Below, piece by piece: positions 1 to 8,516 of a DNA stretch of 62,082 nucleotides (the first letter of the stretch is position 1; each line of letters starts with the position of its first letter). The notes under the pieces are model-generated. The model saw only the letters and a list, made by a program, of their open reading frames with translations, searched no databases and was not told where the DNA came from. A program made the translations under genes and the position numbers. This DNA is from RGIG3102 sp964649845. GTDB taxonomy: Bacteria > Bacillota > Clostridia > Oscillospirales > Ruminococcaceae. The stretch is taken from the NCBI GenBank assembly GCA_964649845.1, contig CAZYSS010000002.1, forward strand, positions 1 to 62,082, written 5' to 3'.

Positions 1-4
1 ATAT

Positions 5-46
5 GCCCTTCTAGGGCTTGTGCATACCACCAGTTCAACTGGTGGT
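5..46. repeat. Pair of adjacent short palindromes (REP-like)
   Basis: A 5-bp inverted repeat (GCCCT/AGGGC, 5-17) is followed by a 10-bp inverted repeat with a single central base (ACCACCAGTT at 26-35, AACTGGTGGT at 37-46). Two tandem hairpins like this resemble REP units or the subterminal hairpins of IS200/IS605 elements, but no transposase is present in the window, so the assignment is a guess. It lies just upstream of the PadR promoter. Confidence 0.45.
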
Positions 47-96
47 CATGATTGGGGAGAGAAAATATAATTTTTGTGAAAAATATGCATGTCTTA

Positions 97-125
97 TTGA
101 CAATATCGAACATCGATATTATACT
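97..125 (+). promoter_or_regulatory. Promoter of the padR operon
   Basis: TTGACA (97-102) and TATACT (120-125) are separated by exactly 17 bp, a near-consensus vegetative promoter. The start codon of the PadR gene lies 47 bp downstream. The spacer is filled by an inverted repeat described separately. Confidence 0.85.
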
Positions 126-152
126 GAAATCAGAAATAACGATAATCGATAT
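103..152. promoter_or_regulatory. Two PadR-type operator half-palindromes
   Basis: ATATCG-AACAT-CGATAT (103-119) is a perfect 6-5-6 inverted repeat occupying the whole spacer between the -35 and -10 boxes. ATAACG-ATAAT-CGATAT (136-152) has the same 6-5-6 geometry with one mismatch and lies just after the expected transcription start. PadR proteins usually bind dyads in their own promoters, so this is probably the autoregulatory operator. A protein bound at either site would block RNA polymerase. Confidence 0.7.
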
Positions 153-172
153 TAACTTGTACAGGTGATAAA

Positions 173-487
173 ATGCCAAGAGAAAAATTCCAGACACTGA
201 CCGAACAGATGTTTTATATACTTATCTGCCTGCAGGATGAATGCTGCGGCATAGACATTATGGAAATGGTGCGCAAAATGACAGACGGCCGTGTAAATGT
301 GGGCCCGGGCACCTTGTATAATCTGCTGGAACAGTTTACCGCAGAGGGCCTGACCGCTGAAACAAAAACAGTGGGACGCAAGCGCAGTTATATAATCACA
401 GAAAAAGGCCGTGATGCCCTGCATAAAGAATATATCCGCCTGCAGCAACAGGCAAATGACTATCAGAAATATATGAAAGGGGAGTGA
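173..487 (+). CDS. PadR family transcriptional regulator
   Basis: A 104-residue protein of the usual length for the small PadR-s2 class. The N-terminal winged helix-turn-helix carries the family signature around residues 40-60 (VGPGTLYNLLEQF, then GLTAE and a basic wing KRSYIITEKG), followed by a short C-terminal helix for dimerisation. The start ATG follows an ACAGGTGAT ribosome binding site. The gene is the first of an operon with two DUF2812 membrane-protein genes, an arrangement frequently seen in Clostridia, where the PadR protein represses its own operon. The two 6-5-6 dyads in the promoter are its likely binding sites. The inducing signal cannot be told from the sequence. Confidence 0.93.
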   Translation: MPREKFQTLTEQMFYILICLQDECCGIDIMEMVRKMTDGRVNVGPGTLYNLLEQFTAEGLTAETKTVGRKRSYIITEKGRDALHKEYIRLQQQANDYQKYMKGE

Positions 488-492
488 CTGCG

Positions 493-1791
493 GTGAAAAC
501 AAAAAAGAAAATAGAAATATTTGATTTTTATGATGTAAATGGAATGCAAAAGCGACTGGAAGCAATGGCGTAGCAGGGTTGGATAATTGACCATATTGAA
601 AATGATATCTGGACTTACCGAAAAGAACAGCCACAGAACATACATTTTGCGGTTACGCATTTTGCAAATTACTCAAACAGTGAAGCAGAGCCTGAACGCG
701 GTTAGGCTGAATTTCTTGAAATGTGCGCTGCATCAGGCTGGCAATTGGCTGCACAGCATAAAAGTCTGTTTGTGTTTGTCAGCTACGATGAAAACCCTGT
801 TGCCCTGGAAACAGAAGCTGTGACACAGGTGGAAAATATTGACAATGCTATGAAAACAGGCTTCGGGGCATATCGTATTTATGCAGTTGTTGTACTGCTG
901 ATTTTCCCATTAATACGCAATCTGATGGACTTGGGCACAAACCCTGTCAAATTTATCGATGACCCGGGTCATCTGTTTATATTTTCTATTATTGCAGCTT
1001 ATGTTGTAATGTTTATAATAGAAAAAATTAATTATAGGATGTGGTATAAAAAAGCCGCAGAAGCAGCCTATACAACCGGAGTATTTACACCGGTAAACAA
1101 AAATATACAGCCATTGGCAATGATTGCTGAAGTTATACTTTTATTGCTGGTGGTGGAAATTTCCGGCAAAACATTTGACCCAATATTTTTGACAGGTGTA
1201 TATGTTTCTCTCGCCTTGGCATCAGGAATATTTTTTTACTGTGAAAGACTGAAAAAGCCTGTCAGGGTTCTGGCTGGAGCAGCTGTGATAGTGATTTCCA
1301 TAGCTGTTATGTATCTTGCTGTGGAAACAGCAGGCTTTACACCTGTTGAAATAAACTATAATGGTGAAATCAATATGCCTGTATCAATGGAGAAGCTGAA
1401 TATCCGGTCTACCGAAAAGGAATATGTATCACAGCATAAAGAGTTCAGATGTTTCCTTTATAACCGCTATCAAGGCAGTCAGAAATATTTAAAAGAAGAT
1501 GCAGGCTGGTTGGTTGATGATTTCAGCTATACATTTATAAAAGTAAAATCAGATAGCTTCTGCAACAGCCTGAAAAAAGATTATCTACATAGGTTGAATG
1601 ACAACAAAAATGCTGATATTGATTATTGGAAAGCAGAAGAAACTTATAGCGATATAACTATGACATATAAAGACAACTATAAATATCAAATCTTTTATGA
1701 CGATGCAATTCTTATTCTGCGCACTCCGACAATCCTTTCGACACATCAGATTTCAACAATAGTGACAAACCTTGTGGAAAAATATGAGTAA
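493..1791 (+). pseudogene. DUF2812 membrane protein, interrupted by two in-frame amber codons
   Basis: Reading from GTG at 493 gives a DUF2812 N-terminal domain (IEIFDFYDVNGMQKRLEAMA, then QGWIID, TYRKEQP, HFAVTHF) continuous in one frame with the intact reading frame after 721, but with TAG at 571-573 and TAG at 703-705. The second part (from about 721) keeps SYDENPVALETE, several transmembrane segments and an extracytoplasmic tail, and ends in TAA at 1791. The neighbouring gene is an intact paralogue, so this copy is probably decaying. Neither amber shifts the frame and nothing else is damaged, so a recent pseudogene or a gene read through by a suppressor tRNA are both possible. TAG is used as an ordinary stop elsewhere in the window, which favours a pseudogene. 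Confidence 0.75.
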
Positions 1792-1810
1792 AACAGAGGG
1801 AGGAAAAGAT

Positions 1811-3217
1811 ATGAAAGAAACCAAAAGAGAATTTAAAATGTTTTCTTTCTTTGACTTTGACGGCATAGCTGCCCATCTGGAAAAGATGGCGGCTGAAGGC
1901 TGGATGATAGAACAAAATAAAAACAGATTTTGGGTTTACCGTCGCACAGAGCCTAAAAAACTGAAATTTGCAGTAACTTATTTTACAAAAGCATCAGATT
2001 TTGACCCGCGGCCTACAGAAGAACTACAGGCATTCAACGAATTCTGTCGGCAGGCTGGGTGGAAACCTGCCGTATCTATGGCGCAGATGCATATTTACTA
2101 CAATGAAAATGAAAACCCTGTGCCGATAGAAACAGACCCGCTGGTGCAGGTAAACACCATCCACCGGGCAATGAAAAAGAATTATATACCGTCATATTTT
2201 ATTATGATTGCAGCATCACTGCTGGTAATAGCGATGTTCGGTATGCGAATATTCACAAACCCTATGTCAGCGCTGTCGTCCAATTCAGCCATATTCTCAA
2301 TAGTGTCATACGGGGTGCTGCTGGTTATGTCGGTAGTTGAATTGATACAGTATTACATCTGGTACAAAAATGCAATCACACGGGCAGAAAGCGGATATGC
2401 CATACCATCAGGAAAAACTGCATTTGCGTTCCAGATAATATCACTTATAGTTGTTTTTGCGTTGATGATAGTTTATCTGTTTTCCAGTATAAGTGTCATA
2501 TCTCCGTGGTTTATGCTGTTCCTGTTTATACTGTTTGGCAGTAGCGGTGTGATAGCAGTATTTCTGAAGGAGTTTCTGCGCAAAAGAAATGTACCACGGA
2601 AAATCAATATGCTGGTTTCAATGGGCTCTGCATTTGTAATTACAATGGCGCTGGCTGCTCTGGCGGTGTTTGTGGTTATAAAATACAACATAAGAATAAA
2701 CCTACAGCAGTCAAAGCCTGTAGGGACATATACAATGCACGGCAGACAGTGGGATATATATAACGACACCGTGGCACTGCGCATAGAGGATTTTATGCAG
2801 ACAGATTACTCTGACTATACTGTAAGAAATAATGTGGATGGCTCTGTGTTTATTTCAAAATCTGATGTAAGCCAAACTGCAACGATCAACAGGGAAGGTG
2901 TGCCGGAACTGCGTTATGAAATCACAAAGGTACATATGCCATCTCTGTACGACTGGTTTTTTGAAACGATTTTTAATGATATTGATGAAACCAATACAGA
3001 CAGGGAAATACCACTGGAATACCGCTGTATACTGGTACAGCAGCAGGATGAAGCATGGCAGGCGAATAAAGTGTACCGTTTGATGTATGGCGAAGAATAC
3101 ACAGACCAATGGCTTATCTGCTGGGGTAATAAAATTGTGGACATCACTTTTTACAACACAGAAGAACTGACAGACGGCCAGAAGCAGATAATAGCTGAAA
3201 AACTGAAAGATTTGTAA
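1811..3217 (+). CDS. DUF2812 domain-containing membrane protein
   Basis: A 468-residue protein. I chose ATG 1811 because AGGGAGGAAA stands just before it and the protein then starts with the typical KREFKMFSFFDFDG. Residues about 8-105 form the DUF2812 domain (AAHLEKMAAEGWMIEQ, WVYRRTEP, FAVTYFTKASDFDPRPTEE, ENPVPIETDPL). About five hydrophobic segments follow between residues 130 and 310, and then a soluble C-terminal region of roughly 150 residues. The biochemical role of DUF2812 is unknown. The family is almost always found with a PadR regulator, as here, which suggests a stress- or ligand-responsive envelope protein. It ends at a strong terminator. Confidence 0.9.
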   Translation: MKETKREFKMFSFFDFDGIAAHLEKMAAEGWMIEQNKNRFWVYRRTEPKKLKFAVTYFTKASDFDPRPTEELQAFNEFCRQAGWKPAVSMAQMHIYYNENENPVPIETDPLVQVNTIHRAMKKNYIPSYFIMIAASLLVIAMFGMRIFTNPMSALSSNSAIFSIVSYGVLLVMSVVELIQYYIWYKNAITRAESGYAIPSGKTAFAFQIISLIVVFALMIVYLFSSISVISPWFMLFLFILFGSSGVIAVFLKEFLRKRNVPRKINMLVSMGSAFVITMALAALAVFVVIKYNIRINLQQSKPVGTYTMHGRQWDIYNDTVALRIEDFMQTDYSDYTVRNNVDGSVFISKSDVSQTATINREGVPELRYEITKVHMPSLYDWFFETIFNDIDETNTDREIPLEYRCILVQQQDEAWQANKVYRLMYGEEYTDQWLICWGNKIVDITFYNTEELTDGQKQIIAEKLKDL

Positions 3218-3220
3218 TTT

Positions 3221-3247
3221 AAAAGCCGCCCTTATTGGGCGGCTTTT
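3221..3247. terminator. Bidirectional rho-independent terminator
   Basis: A perfect 11-bp stem (AAAAGCCGCCC / GGGCGGCTTTT) with a TTATT loop and A/T runs on both sides. It sits between the converging DUF2812 and peptide-binding-protein genes and can serve both strands. Confidence 0.92.
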
Positions 3248-3249
3248 GG

Positions 3250-4776
3250 CTATTTTACTGTAGTATGTTTCAGATTGATAATACTTGTAAACGGGTCTAT
3301 GTAGATATTCTGGTAGTAGTTTTCATAGTAAAAAACTGTTTTTTCGCTGCCCATAGGTACTGCCATTGCACTTTCCAGCACAATGTCTGCAGCGGCTGTT
3401 ATATTGTCCAGGGCGTTTTTCTGGTCTGTTTCAGCTTTTGCAGCAGCAACAAGGTCTGCCACAGTGCTGTTATAGGCTGTAAATGCATCCAGAATGCCGT
3501 AAGGGGTGTCATTATCAGGGCTTACAGGCAGAAATGCCATATCAAAATCACCTTTGGCAATTCTCTGTCTTATCTGTGATACAGGCAGATACTCAATGGT
3601 AAAAAACTGCCCCAGATTTTTCTGCCACAACTGATTTATGTTTTCATAAATCAGTGTGTAAATGCTGTCGCTTGGCATAAGTATGGTACAAGAGCTCATT
3701 TTGTTCAATCCCAGCTGTGCCAGACCGTCCTGTATCATAACTTTCGGGTCAGCTGACATATATGCAGGCTGTGCAGGGGAATAAAGTGTATCTATGTACT
3801 GACCGGCAAGGGATACAGTGCCTGGGAATATTGAATCCACCCGGTCAACAGCGCTCAGGTTTGCACCGGAATTTATAAATCCGTATGCATACCAGCCCAG
3901 TGCTTTGCGTATATTCTCATTTCTGAACATAGCTTTTTCCAGATTGAACACAAGACTTATGTTGGCACTTTCGAATTCCATTACAGATGTATCTTCATAA
4001 GTTGTATCCTGTGTGGAATAACCGAAAAATCCGCTTATCTCATCCTTTGCATAGCTGTCAGCCTGACTGTCTGCATCTACTTCCACCAGCCTTATACGGC
4101 TTATCAGCTGGCCATCGTCCTCTCTGGTGCTGACGATTGTGGCATTGCCGTTTTCTGTGTCCAGATAATTCAGCCTGAAAGGCCCGTTGCACAGCAGATT
4201 TTCAATGCTTAATCCATATGCACCGCCACAGGTGGCGAAAAATTCAGCATTGCAGGGGGCGGTGGCTGGCAGGCACAGCTTTTCTGTAAAGTTGAAATCA
4301 GCGTTTTTCAGCCTGATTACCAATGTGTAATCACCTGTTGCCTGTACGCTTTCCACATTTGCAAAATCATCAGCGTAAGGGGAGTGGGTTTTAGGGTCCA
4401 GTATACGGTTGATTGCAAAAGCAAAATCCGCTGCTTTCACCTCCGTACCATCAAAGGCTTCCTTGCGTGTGGTGTCGCCTTTGTAATGCCACAGGTTATC
4501 TGTTTTTATCTGTATTGTGTAGGTTTTGCCGTCCGGGGAAATATCACAGCTATTGGCAAGATTGTTCACCACAGCACCGTTTTGTTTTTCAAACAGGCAG
4601 TCAAAAATATTTGTTATTACCAGCAGTTCATTGTTGCTGTCTGCAATCTGTGGGTCAAAATTGGCTGGCATTTTTTCCACAGCGGCGGTAAATGTGGAAA
4701 TACCCCCTGCAGAAGAACAGCCTGTGACAATCACACACAGGCAGATTGTATATATAAATGAAAATATCTTTTTCAA
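3250..4776 (-). CDS. Oligopeptide-binding lipoprotein (SBP family 5, OppA-like)
   Basis: A 508-residue solute-binding lipoprotein of the peptide/nickel ABC transporter family 5. From TTG 4776 the protein begins MKKIFSFIYTICLCVIVTGC, a signal peptide with lipobox VTGC and the lipid-bearing Cys at residue 20. AAAGGTGA stands 6 bases before this TTG. The alternative GTG at 4785 lies inside that Shine-Dalgarno sequence. Family features include NFDPQIADSNNELLVITNIF, DGKTYTIQIK and FDGTEVKAADFAFAINRILDP. The family delivers peptides or similar ligands to a membrane permease, but no permease or ATPase gene is adjacent, so it is an orphan receptor or shares a transporter encoded elsewhere. It is transcribed divergently from murD. 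Confidence 0.9.
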   Translation of the reverse strand: MKKIFSFIYTICLCVIVTGCSSAGGISTFTAAVEKMPANFDPQIADSNNELLVITNIFDCLFEKQNGAVVNNLANSCDISPDGKTYTIQIKTDNLWHYKGDTTRKEAFDGTEVKAADFAFAINRILDPKTHSPYADDFANVESVQATGDYTLVIRLKNADFNFTEKLCLPATAPCNAEFFATCGGAYGLSIENLLCNGPFRLNYLDTENGNATIVSTREDDGQLISRIRLVEVDADSQADSYAKDEISGFFGYSTQDTTYEDTSVMEFESANISLVFNLEKAMFRNENIRKALGWYAYGFINSGANLSAVDRVDSIFPGTVSLAGQYIDTLYSPAQPAYMSADPKVMIQDGLAQLGLNKMSSCTILMPSDSIYTLIYENINQLWQKNLGQFFTIEYLPVSQIRQRIAKGDFDMAFLPVSPDNDTPYGILDAFTAYNSTVADLVAAAKAETDQKNALDNITAAADIVLESAMAVPMGSEKTVFYYENYYQNIYIDPFTSIINLKHTTVK

Positions 4777-4907
4777 ATCGGTCACCTTTAAAACATATTT
4801 TTACAGTATATATTCTATCATAAAATTTTATACCGATAAATAGAAAAATAGTGGGGAAAATATAACAAAATTGTCATATTCACAAGATAAAATATTCCGG
4901 GATATGG

Positions 4908-4936
4908 TTGATATAATTTGTAATAGATATTATAAT
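4908..4936 (+). promoter_or_regulatory. Promoter of the murD operon
   Basis: TTGATA (4908-4913) and TATAAT (4931-4936) are separated by 17 bp. The murD start lies 64 bp downstream of the -10 box. Confidence 0.8.
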
Positions 4937-4999
4937 ATTAAGATAGAAAAAATAAATTTGCATATCTGTTTTATCCATAAACAAGAAAGAGGTGCTTTT

Positions 5000-6388
5000 A
5001 TGCAAAGCAAAGCTAATGTGTTTTTTAACAGTCTGAAAGGTAAGAAAGTGGCTTTTATCGGTGCAGGTGTAAGCCATAAAAAACTTATTGAAATATTTTC
5101 ACAGAAAGGTGCTATCGTTACACTCTGTGACAAAAAACAGCTGGAGGGATTTGGCGAATATGCCGACACACTGAAACAGCTGAATGTAAACCTGTCCCTG
5201 GGTGAAAACTATCTGGACGGTCTTAAAAATCAGGATATGATTATGAGAACTCCGGGTTTTGAATTCTATACAAAAGAGCTGCAGGACCAGCTGAACGCAG
5301 GTGTTATGGTTACCAGTGAAATGGAACTTTTCTTCCAGTTGTGCCCGTGCAAAATCTACGCTGTAACAGGCTCTGACGGCAAGACAACAACCACTACCCT
5401 TATCAGTGAAATGCTGAAAGAAAGCGGAAAAACAGTTCATCTGGGCGGCAACATAGGCAAGGCCCTGCTGCCAATTGCAGAAGAAGTGAAAGAAGACGAC
5501 GTGGCCGTTGTGGAACTGTCCAGCTTCCAGCTTATCTCCATGCGCCAGTCTCCTGATGTGGCGGTGGTTACCAATGTTACACCAAACCATCTTGACCACC
5601 ATAAAGATATGCAGGAATACATCGATGCAAAGCGCAACATTCTGCTGTATCAGCCACAGGGCGGCAAAGCTGTTCTGGGCTATGAAAACGATGTAAGCCG
5701 TAATATGGAAGACGATGTAAAAGGCAAATGTGTGTTCTTTACACGTCTTACAGACATCAGCGGCATCCCTGGCTGCGGCTATATCGACAATGGCGGTATG
5801 CTGTGTGTAGGCGGTGCAAAGGTTGTTCATCAGGACGAAGTTGCCCTCCGCGGCAAACACAACCTGGAAAACCTGCTGGCTGCTTTCTGTGCTGTAAACG
5901 GCGATGTTCCATATGAAGTTATGGCAAAAGTGGCCAGAGAGTTCAAAGGTGTTGAACACCGCATTGAACCTGTGCGCACCCTGAACGGTGTACAGTGGTT
6001 CAACGACTCCATCGCGTCCAGCCCTACAAGAACAATTGCAGGACTGAAAAGCTTCCCGCAGAAAATTTGTATCATAGCAGGCGGCTATGACAAGAAAATT
6101 CCTTATGAACCGCTGGCACAGCCTGTTATCGACAATGTAAAATTGCTGGTGGTTATGGGCCAGACAGGTCCTGCCATTGAAAAAGTGGTAAGAGAACATC
6201 CTGATTTTGAAAAATCCGGTATAAAAATTCTCCGTGCAGACAGTATGGAACAGGCAGTTCAGCTGATGTATGAAAACACCCAGCCCGGTGACATTGTGTC
6301 CCTGAGCCCGGCATCTGCCAGCTTTGACTTCTATCCTAACTTTGAAGTGCGCGGCAGACATTTCAAAAAGCTGGTAAATGAATTATGA
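5000..6388 (+). CDS. murD: UDP-N-acetylmuramoyl-L-alanine--D-glutamate ligase
   Basis: A 462-residue cytoplasmic enzyme of peptidoglycan precursor synthesis. It adds D-glutamate to UDP-MurNAc-L-Ala using ATP. ATG 5000 is preceded by AAAGAGGTG, and a longer in-frame reading upstream has no ribosome binding site. Visible features are the N-terminal Rossmann-like domain (KVAFIGAGVSHKKLIEIF), the ATP loop GSDGKTTTTT near residue 124, NVTPNHLDHH of the Mur ligase central domain, NDSIASSPTRT, and GGYDKKIPYEPLA in the C-terminal domain. The next gene overlaps its stop by 4 bases (ATGA), so the two are translationally coupled. Confidence 0.97.
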   Translation: MQSKANVFFNSLKGKKVAFIGAGVSHKKLIEIFSQKGAIVTLCDKKQLEGFGEYADTLKQLNVNLSLGENYLDGLKNQDMIMRTPGFEFYTKELQDQLNAGVMVTSEMELFFQLCPCKIYAVTGSDGKTTTTTLISEMLKESGKTVHLGGNIGKALLPIAEEVKEDDVAVVELSSFQLISMRQSPDVAVVTNVTPNHLDHHKDMQEYIDAKRNILLYQPQGGKAVLGYENDVSRNMEDDVKGKCVFFTRLTDISGIPGCGYIDNGGMLCVGGAKVVHQDEVALRGKHNLENLLAAFCAVNGDVPYEVMAKVAREFKGVEHRIEPVRTLNGVQWFNDSIASSPTRTIAGLKSFPQKICIIAGGYDKKIPYEPLAQPVIDNVKLLVVMGQTGPAIEKVVREHPDFEKSGIKILRADSMEQAVQLMYENTQPGDIVSLSPASASFDFYPNFEVRGRHFKKLVNEL

Positions 6389-7113
6389 TTACTACAGCCT
6401 CTGCAAATATAGAAAAATTTGAACAGAATCTTGAAACCAACCATTCTTTTCTGTCACAGAAGATAAAAAGTGAATACCGGTCAGACAAAAATGCCGTGCT
6501 GAATAATTTCTATTGCATTAATGATGTTGACCTTATGGTGATGGGAGAAAATATGTCTGTCAGCGGCATTATGACTGAGGAAGAAACCGAGGAGGTTTTG
6601 TCTTTCTGTCATTTTATGGGTGTGTACGGTCTGGAAAGCCGGCAGGACAATCTGCCTGTAAACAGCAGGAATGTTATGAACATTATGGAGTACACAGGCT
6701 GCGGGCGGCAGCACTGCCCTGATATTGTCAAAAACGAAAATATCTATCAGTTTTCACAGTTCAGCTGCTCCAATTTCCCCGGCACAGCCTTCAATATGGT
6801 ATATTCCTATTTTGCCCGCAAGGTAAACAGAGGTATATCAGATATATATTATCTTGAACACAATGGAAAAATTGTGTCAGGTGCACTTGCCACACATTTT
6901 GATGATGATATTTATCTCACATTTGTGTCAACAGTAAAGAACTTCCGTAATGGAGGCCTTTCAAGACAGGTTATAAACCATATCATCAGCGAAAACCGGG
7001 ACAAAAAAATAATCCTTATGTGTGAAGAGGAACTTATACCTTTTTACATCAGACTGGGATTTGAAAAAACAGGGGAAACATATTTATACAAATTAAGGGA
7101 AGAACATATATGA
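6385..7113 (+). CDS. GNAT family N-acetyltransferase
   Basis: A 242-residue protein. The C-terminal half (about residues 120-240) is a GNAT fold: YYLEHNGKIVSGALATHFDDDIYLTFVSTVKNFRNGGLS holds the acetyl-CoA-binding strand and loop, and FYIRLGFEKTGETYLYKL is the typical last strand. The N-terminal half does not match anything I recognise. The ATG overlaps the murD stop (ATGA), and the gene overlaps the next start as well, so the three genes form a tight operon. The substrate is unknown. A link to cell-wall precursors is possible from position only. Confidence 0.85.
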   Translation: MITTASANIEKFEQNLETNHSFLSQKIKSEYRSDKNAVLNNFYCINDVDLMVMGENMSVSGIMTEEETEEVLSFCHFMGVYGLESRQDNLPVNSRNVMNIMEYTGCGRQHCPDIVKNENIYQFSQFSCSNFPGTAFNMVYSYFARKVNRGISDIYYLEHNGKIVSGALATHFDDDIYLTFVSTVKNFRNGGLSRQVINHIISENRDKKIILMCEEELIPFYIRLGFEKTGETYLYKLREEHI

Positions 7114-8372
7114 TTGATAAATTTTTTGACATCAAGCCACAGATGATGGAGCTTGATAAAGAAGTTATGGCTGTATGTAAGCCATATTTTGAAAAAATTG
7201 ATGAAATCAGCGACTACAACCAGATGAAAGTGCTGAAAGCCTTTATTGACAACGGCATTTCTGCTACACATCTGGTAGGCACCACAGGCTACGGCTATGA
7301 CGACAGAGGGCGTGACGGTCTGGACCGCCTGTTTGCTGATATTATGGGTGCAGAAGATGCACTGTGCCGCTACAACTTTATGAGCGGTACACATACACTT
7401 ACAGTTGCACTGTTTGGCGTGCTGCGCAGCGGTGACCTTATGGTATGTGCCACAGGCACACCGTATGACACTCTCCACGGCGTTATCGGCATTGATGGCA
7501 GCCACTACGGCAGCCTGATGGACTACGGCGTGAAATATGACCAGGTGCCTCTGCTTGCGAATTCAGAACCGGATCTTGATGGCATCAAAGCAAAATGCAA
7601 AGATGCAAAGGTGTGCTATATCCAGCGTAGCCGCGGTTATGCAAAGAGAAAGGCACTCAGCCTTGAAACTATCAGAAAGATTTCTGATGCTGCAAAATCT
7701 GTAAATCCGGACATTATTGTTATGGTGGACAACTGCTATGGGGAATACACCCATACAGAAGAACCTCTGGCATATGGTGCAGACCTGATTATGGGTTCAC
7801 TTATCAAAAACCCGGGCGGTGGTATTGCACCTACAGGCGGCTATATAGCCGGCAGACACGACCTGGTGGAAATGTGCGGTCATCGCCTTACATCACCGGG
7901 TACAGGCAGGGAAATCGGCTGTTCTCTTGATGTTATGAGAGAAATGTATCTGGGTGTTTACCACGCACCAATGATTACAGCCAACGCCCTGAAGACAAGC
8001 ATTTATGCATCCTGTCTGTATGAAAAAATGGGCTTTGAAACAGAGCCGCGCTATATGGAGGACAGAAACGATATCATCACTTCCATCTGTGCCAACACAC
8101 CGGAAAACGTTATTGCTATCTGCCGCGGTATCCAGGCAGGCAGCCCTATAGACAGCTATGCCGCTCCGGAGCCGGGGGATATGCCGGGTTATGACAGCCA
8201 GATTATTATGGCTGCAGGTGCTTTTACAATGGGCTCATCCATTGAACTGTCCTGTGACGCACCTCTGCGCGACCCATACATAGCCTATATGCAGGGTGGC
8301 ACCACATTTGCAGCATCCCGCGCTGCAGTGTTGCTTTCCGCACAGAAAGTTTATGATGTAATGAACAAGTAA
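7110..8372 (+). CDS. Methionine gamma-lyase family protein (aluminium-resistance type, PLP-dependent)
   Basis: A 420-residue fold-type I PLP enzyme matching the Firmicutes family annotated as methionine gamma-lyase family or aluminium resistance protein. Features are HLVGTTGYGYDDRGRDGLDR near the start, a substrate/PLP region FMSGTHTLTVALFGVLRSGD, VMVDNCYGEYTHTEEP (the Asp that contacts the pyridine nitrogen), and ADLIMGSLIKNPGGGIAPTG, where the lysine is the probable Schiff-base residue. The length is typical. The true substrate of this family is not settled; C-S lysis of a sulfur amino acid is the family-level inference. The start overlaps the GNAT stop, and a terminator follows. Confidence 0.9.
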   Translation: MIDKFFDIKPQMMELDKEVMAVCKPYFEKIDEISDYNQMKVLKAFIDNGISATHLVGTTGYGYDDRGRDGLDRLFADIMGAEDALCRYNFMSGTHTLTVALFGVLRSGDLMVCATGTPYDTLHGVIGIDGSHYGSLMDYGVKYDQVPLLANSEPDLDGIKAKCKDAKVCYIQRSRGYAKRKALSLETIRKISDAAKSVNPDIIVMVDNCYGEYTHTEEPLAYGADLIMGSLIKNPGGGIAPTGGYIAGRHDLVEMCGHRLTSPGTGREIGCSLDVMREMYLGVYHAPMITANALKTSIYASCLYEKMGFETEPRYMEDRNDIITSICANTPENVIAICRGIQAGSPIDSYAAPEPGDMPGYDSQIIMAAGAFTMGSSIELSCDAPLRDPYIAYMQGGTTFAASRAAVLLSAQKVYDVMNK

Positions 8373-8379
8373 TATATTG

Positions 8380-8408
8380 CAACTCCTGTTTATGCAGGAG
8401 TTGTTTTT
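8380..8408 (+). terminator. Rho-independent terminator of the murD operon
   Basis: The stem CAACTCCTG / CAGGAGTTG with a TTTATG loop is followed directly by a T run. Confidence 0.9.
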
Positions 8409-8426
8409 ATATATGCAAATTTATAC

Positions 8427-8484
8427 TTTACAAACCATAAAAACAGGAGTATACTGAATTTATTGATTGCTTATTTATAAGCAA
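8427..8484 (+). promoter_or_regulatory. Promoter of the M20 amidohydrolase with a downstream palindrome
   Basis: TTTACA (8427-8432) and TATACT (8450-8455) are 17 bp apart. Just after the expected start of transcription lies a 7-bp inverted repeat, TTGCTTA (8467-8473) and TAAGCAA (8478-8484), which could be an operator. Confidence 0.7.
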
Positions 8485-8516
8485 ATTCTGCATAAATATA
8501 GAGAGAGGAAAAGATT

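Noticed and set aside
5..46. Insertion sequence end at the left edge of the window
   Set aside because: Only two palindromes are seen. There is no transposase or target-site signature within view, so I list it only as a repeat.
493..1791. Genome-wide amber recoding
   Set aside because: pilB, pilC, pilD and the second acyltransferase end in TAG, and reading past those codons gives no meaningful protein, so TAG works as a stop here.
4871..4999. Longer N-terminus for MurD from an upstream start at 4871
   Set aside because: The added 43 residues overlap the promoter at 4908-4936 and lack a ribosome binding site. ATG 5000 has AAAGAGGTG.
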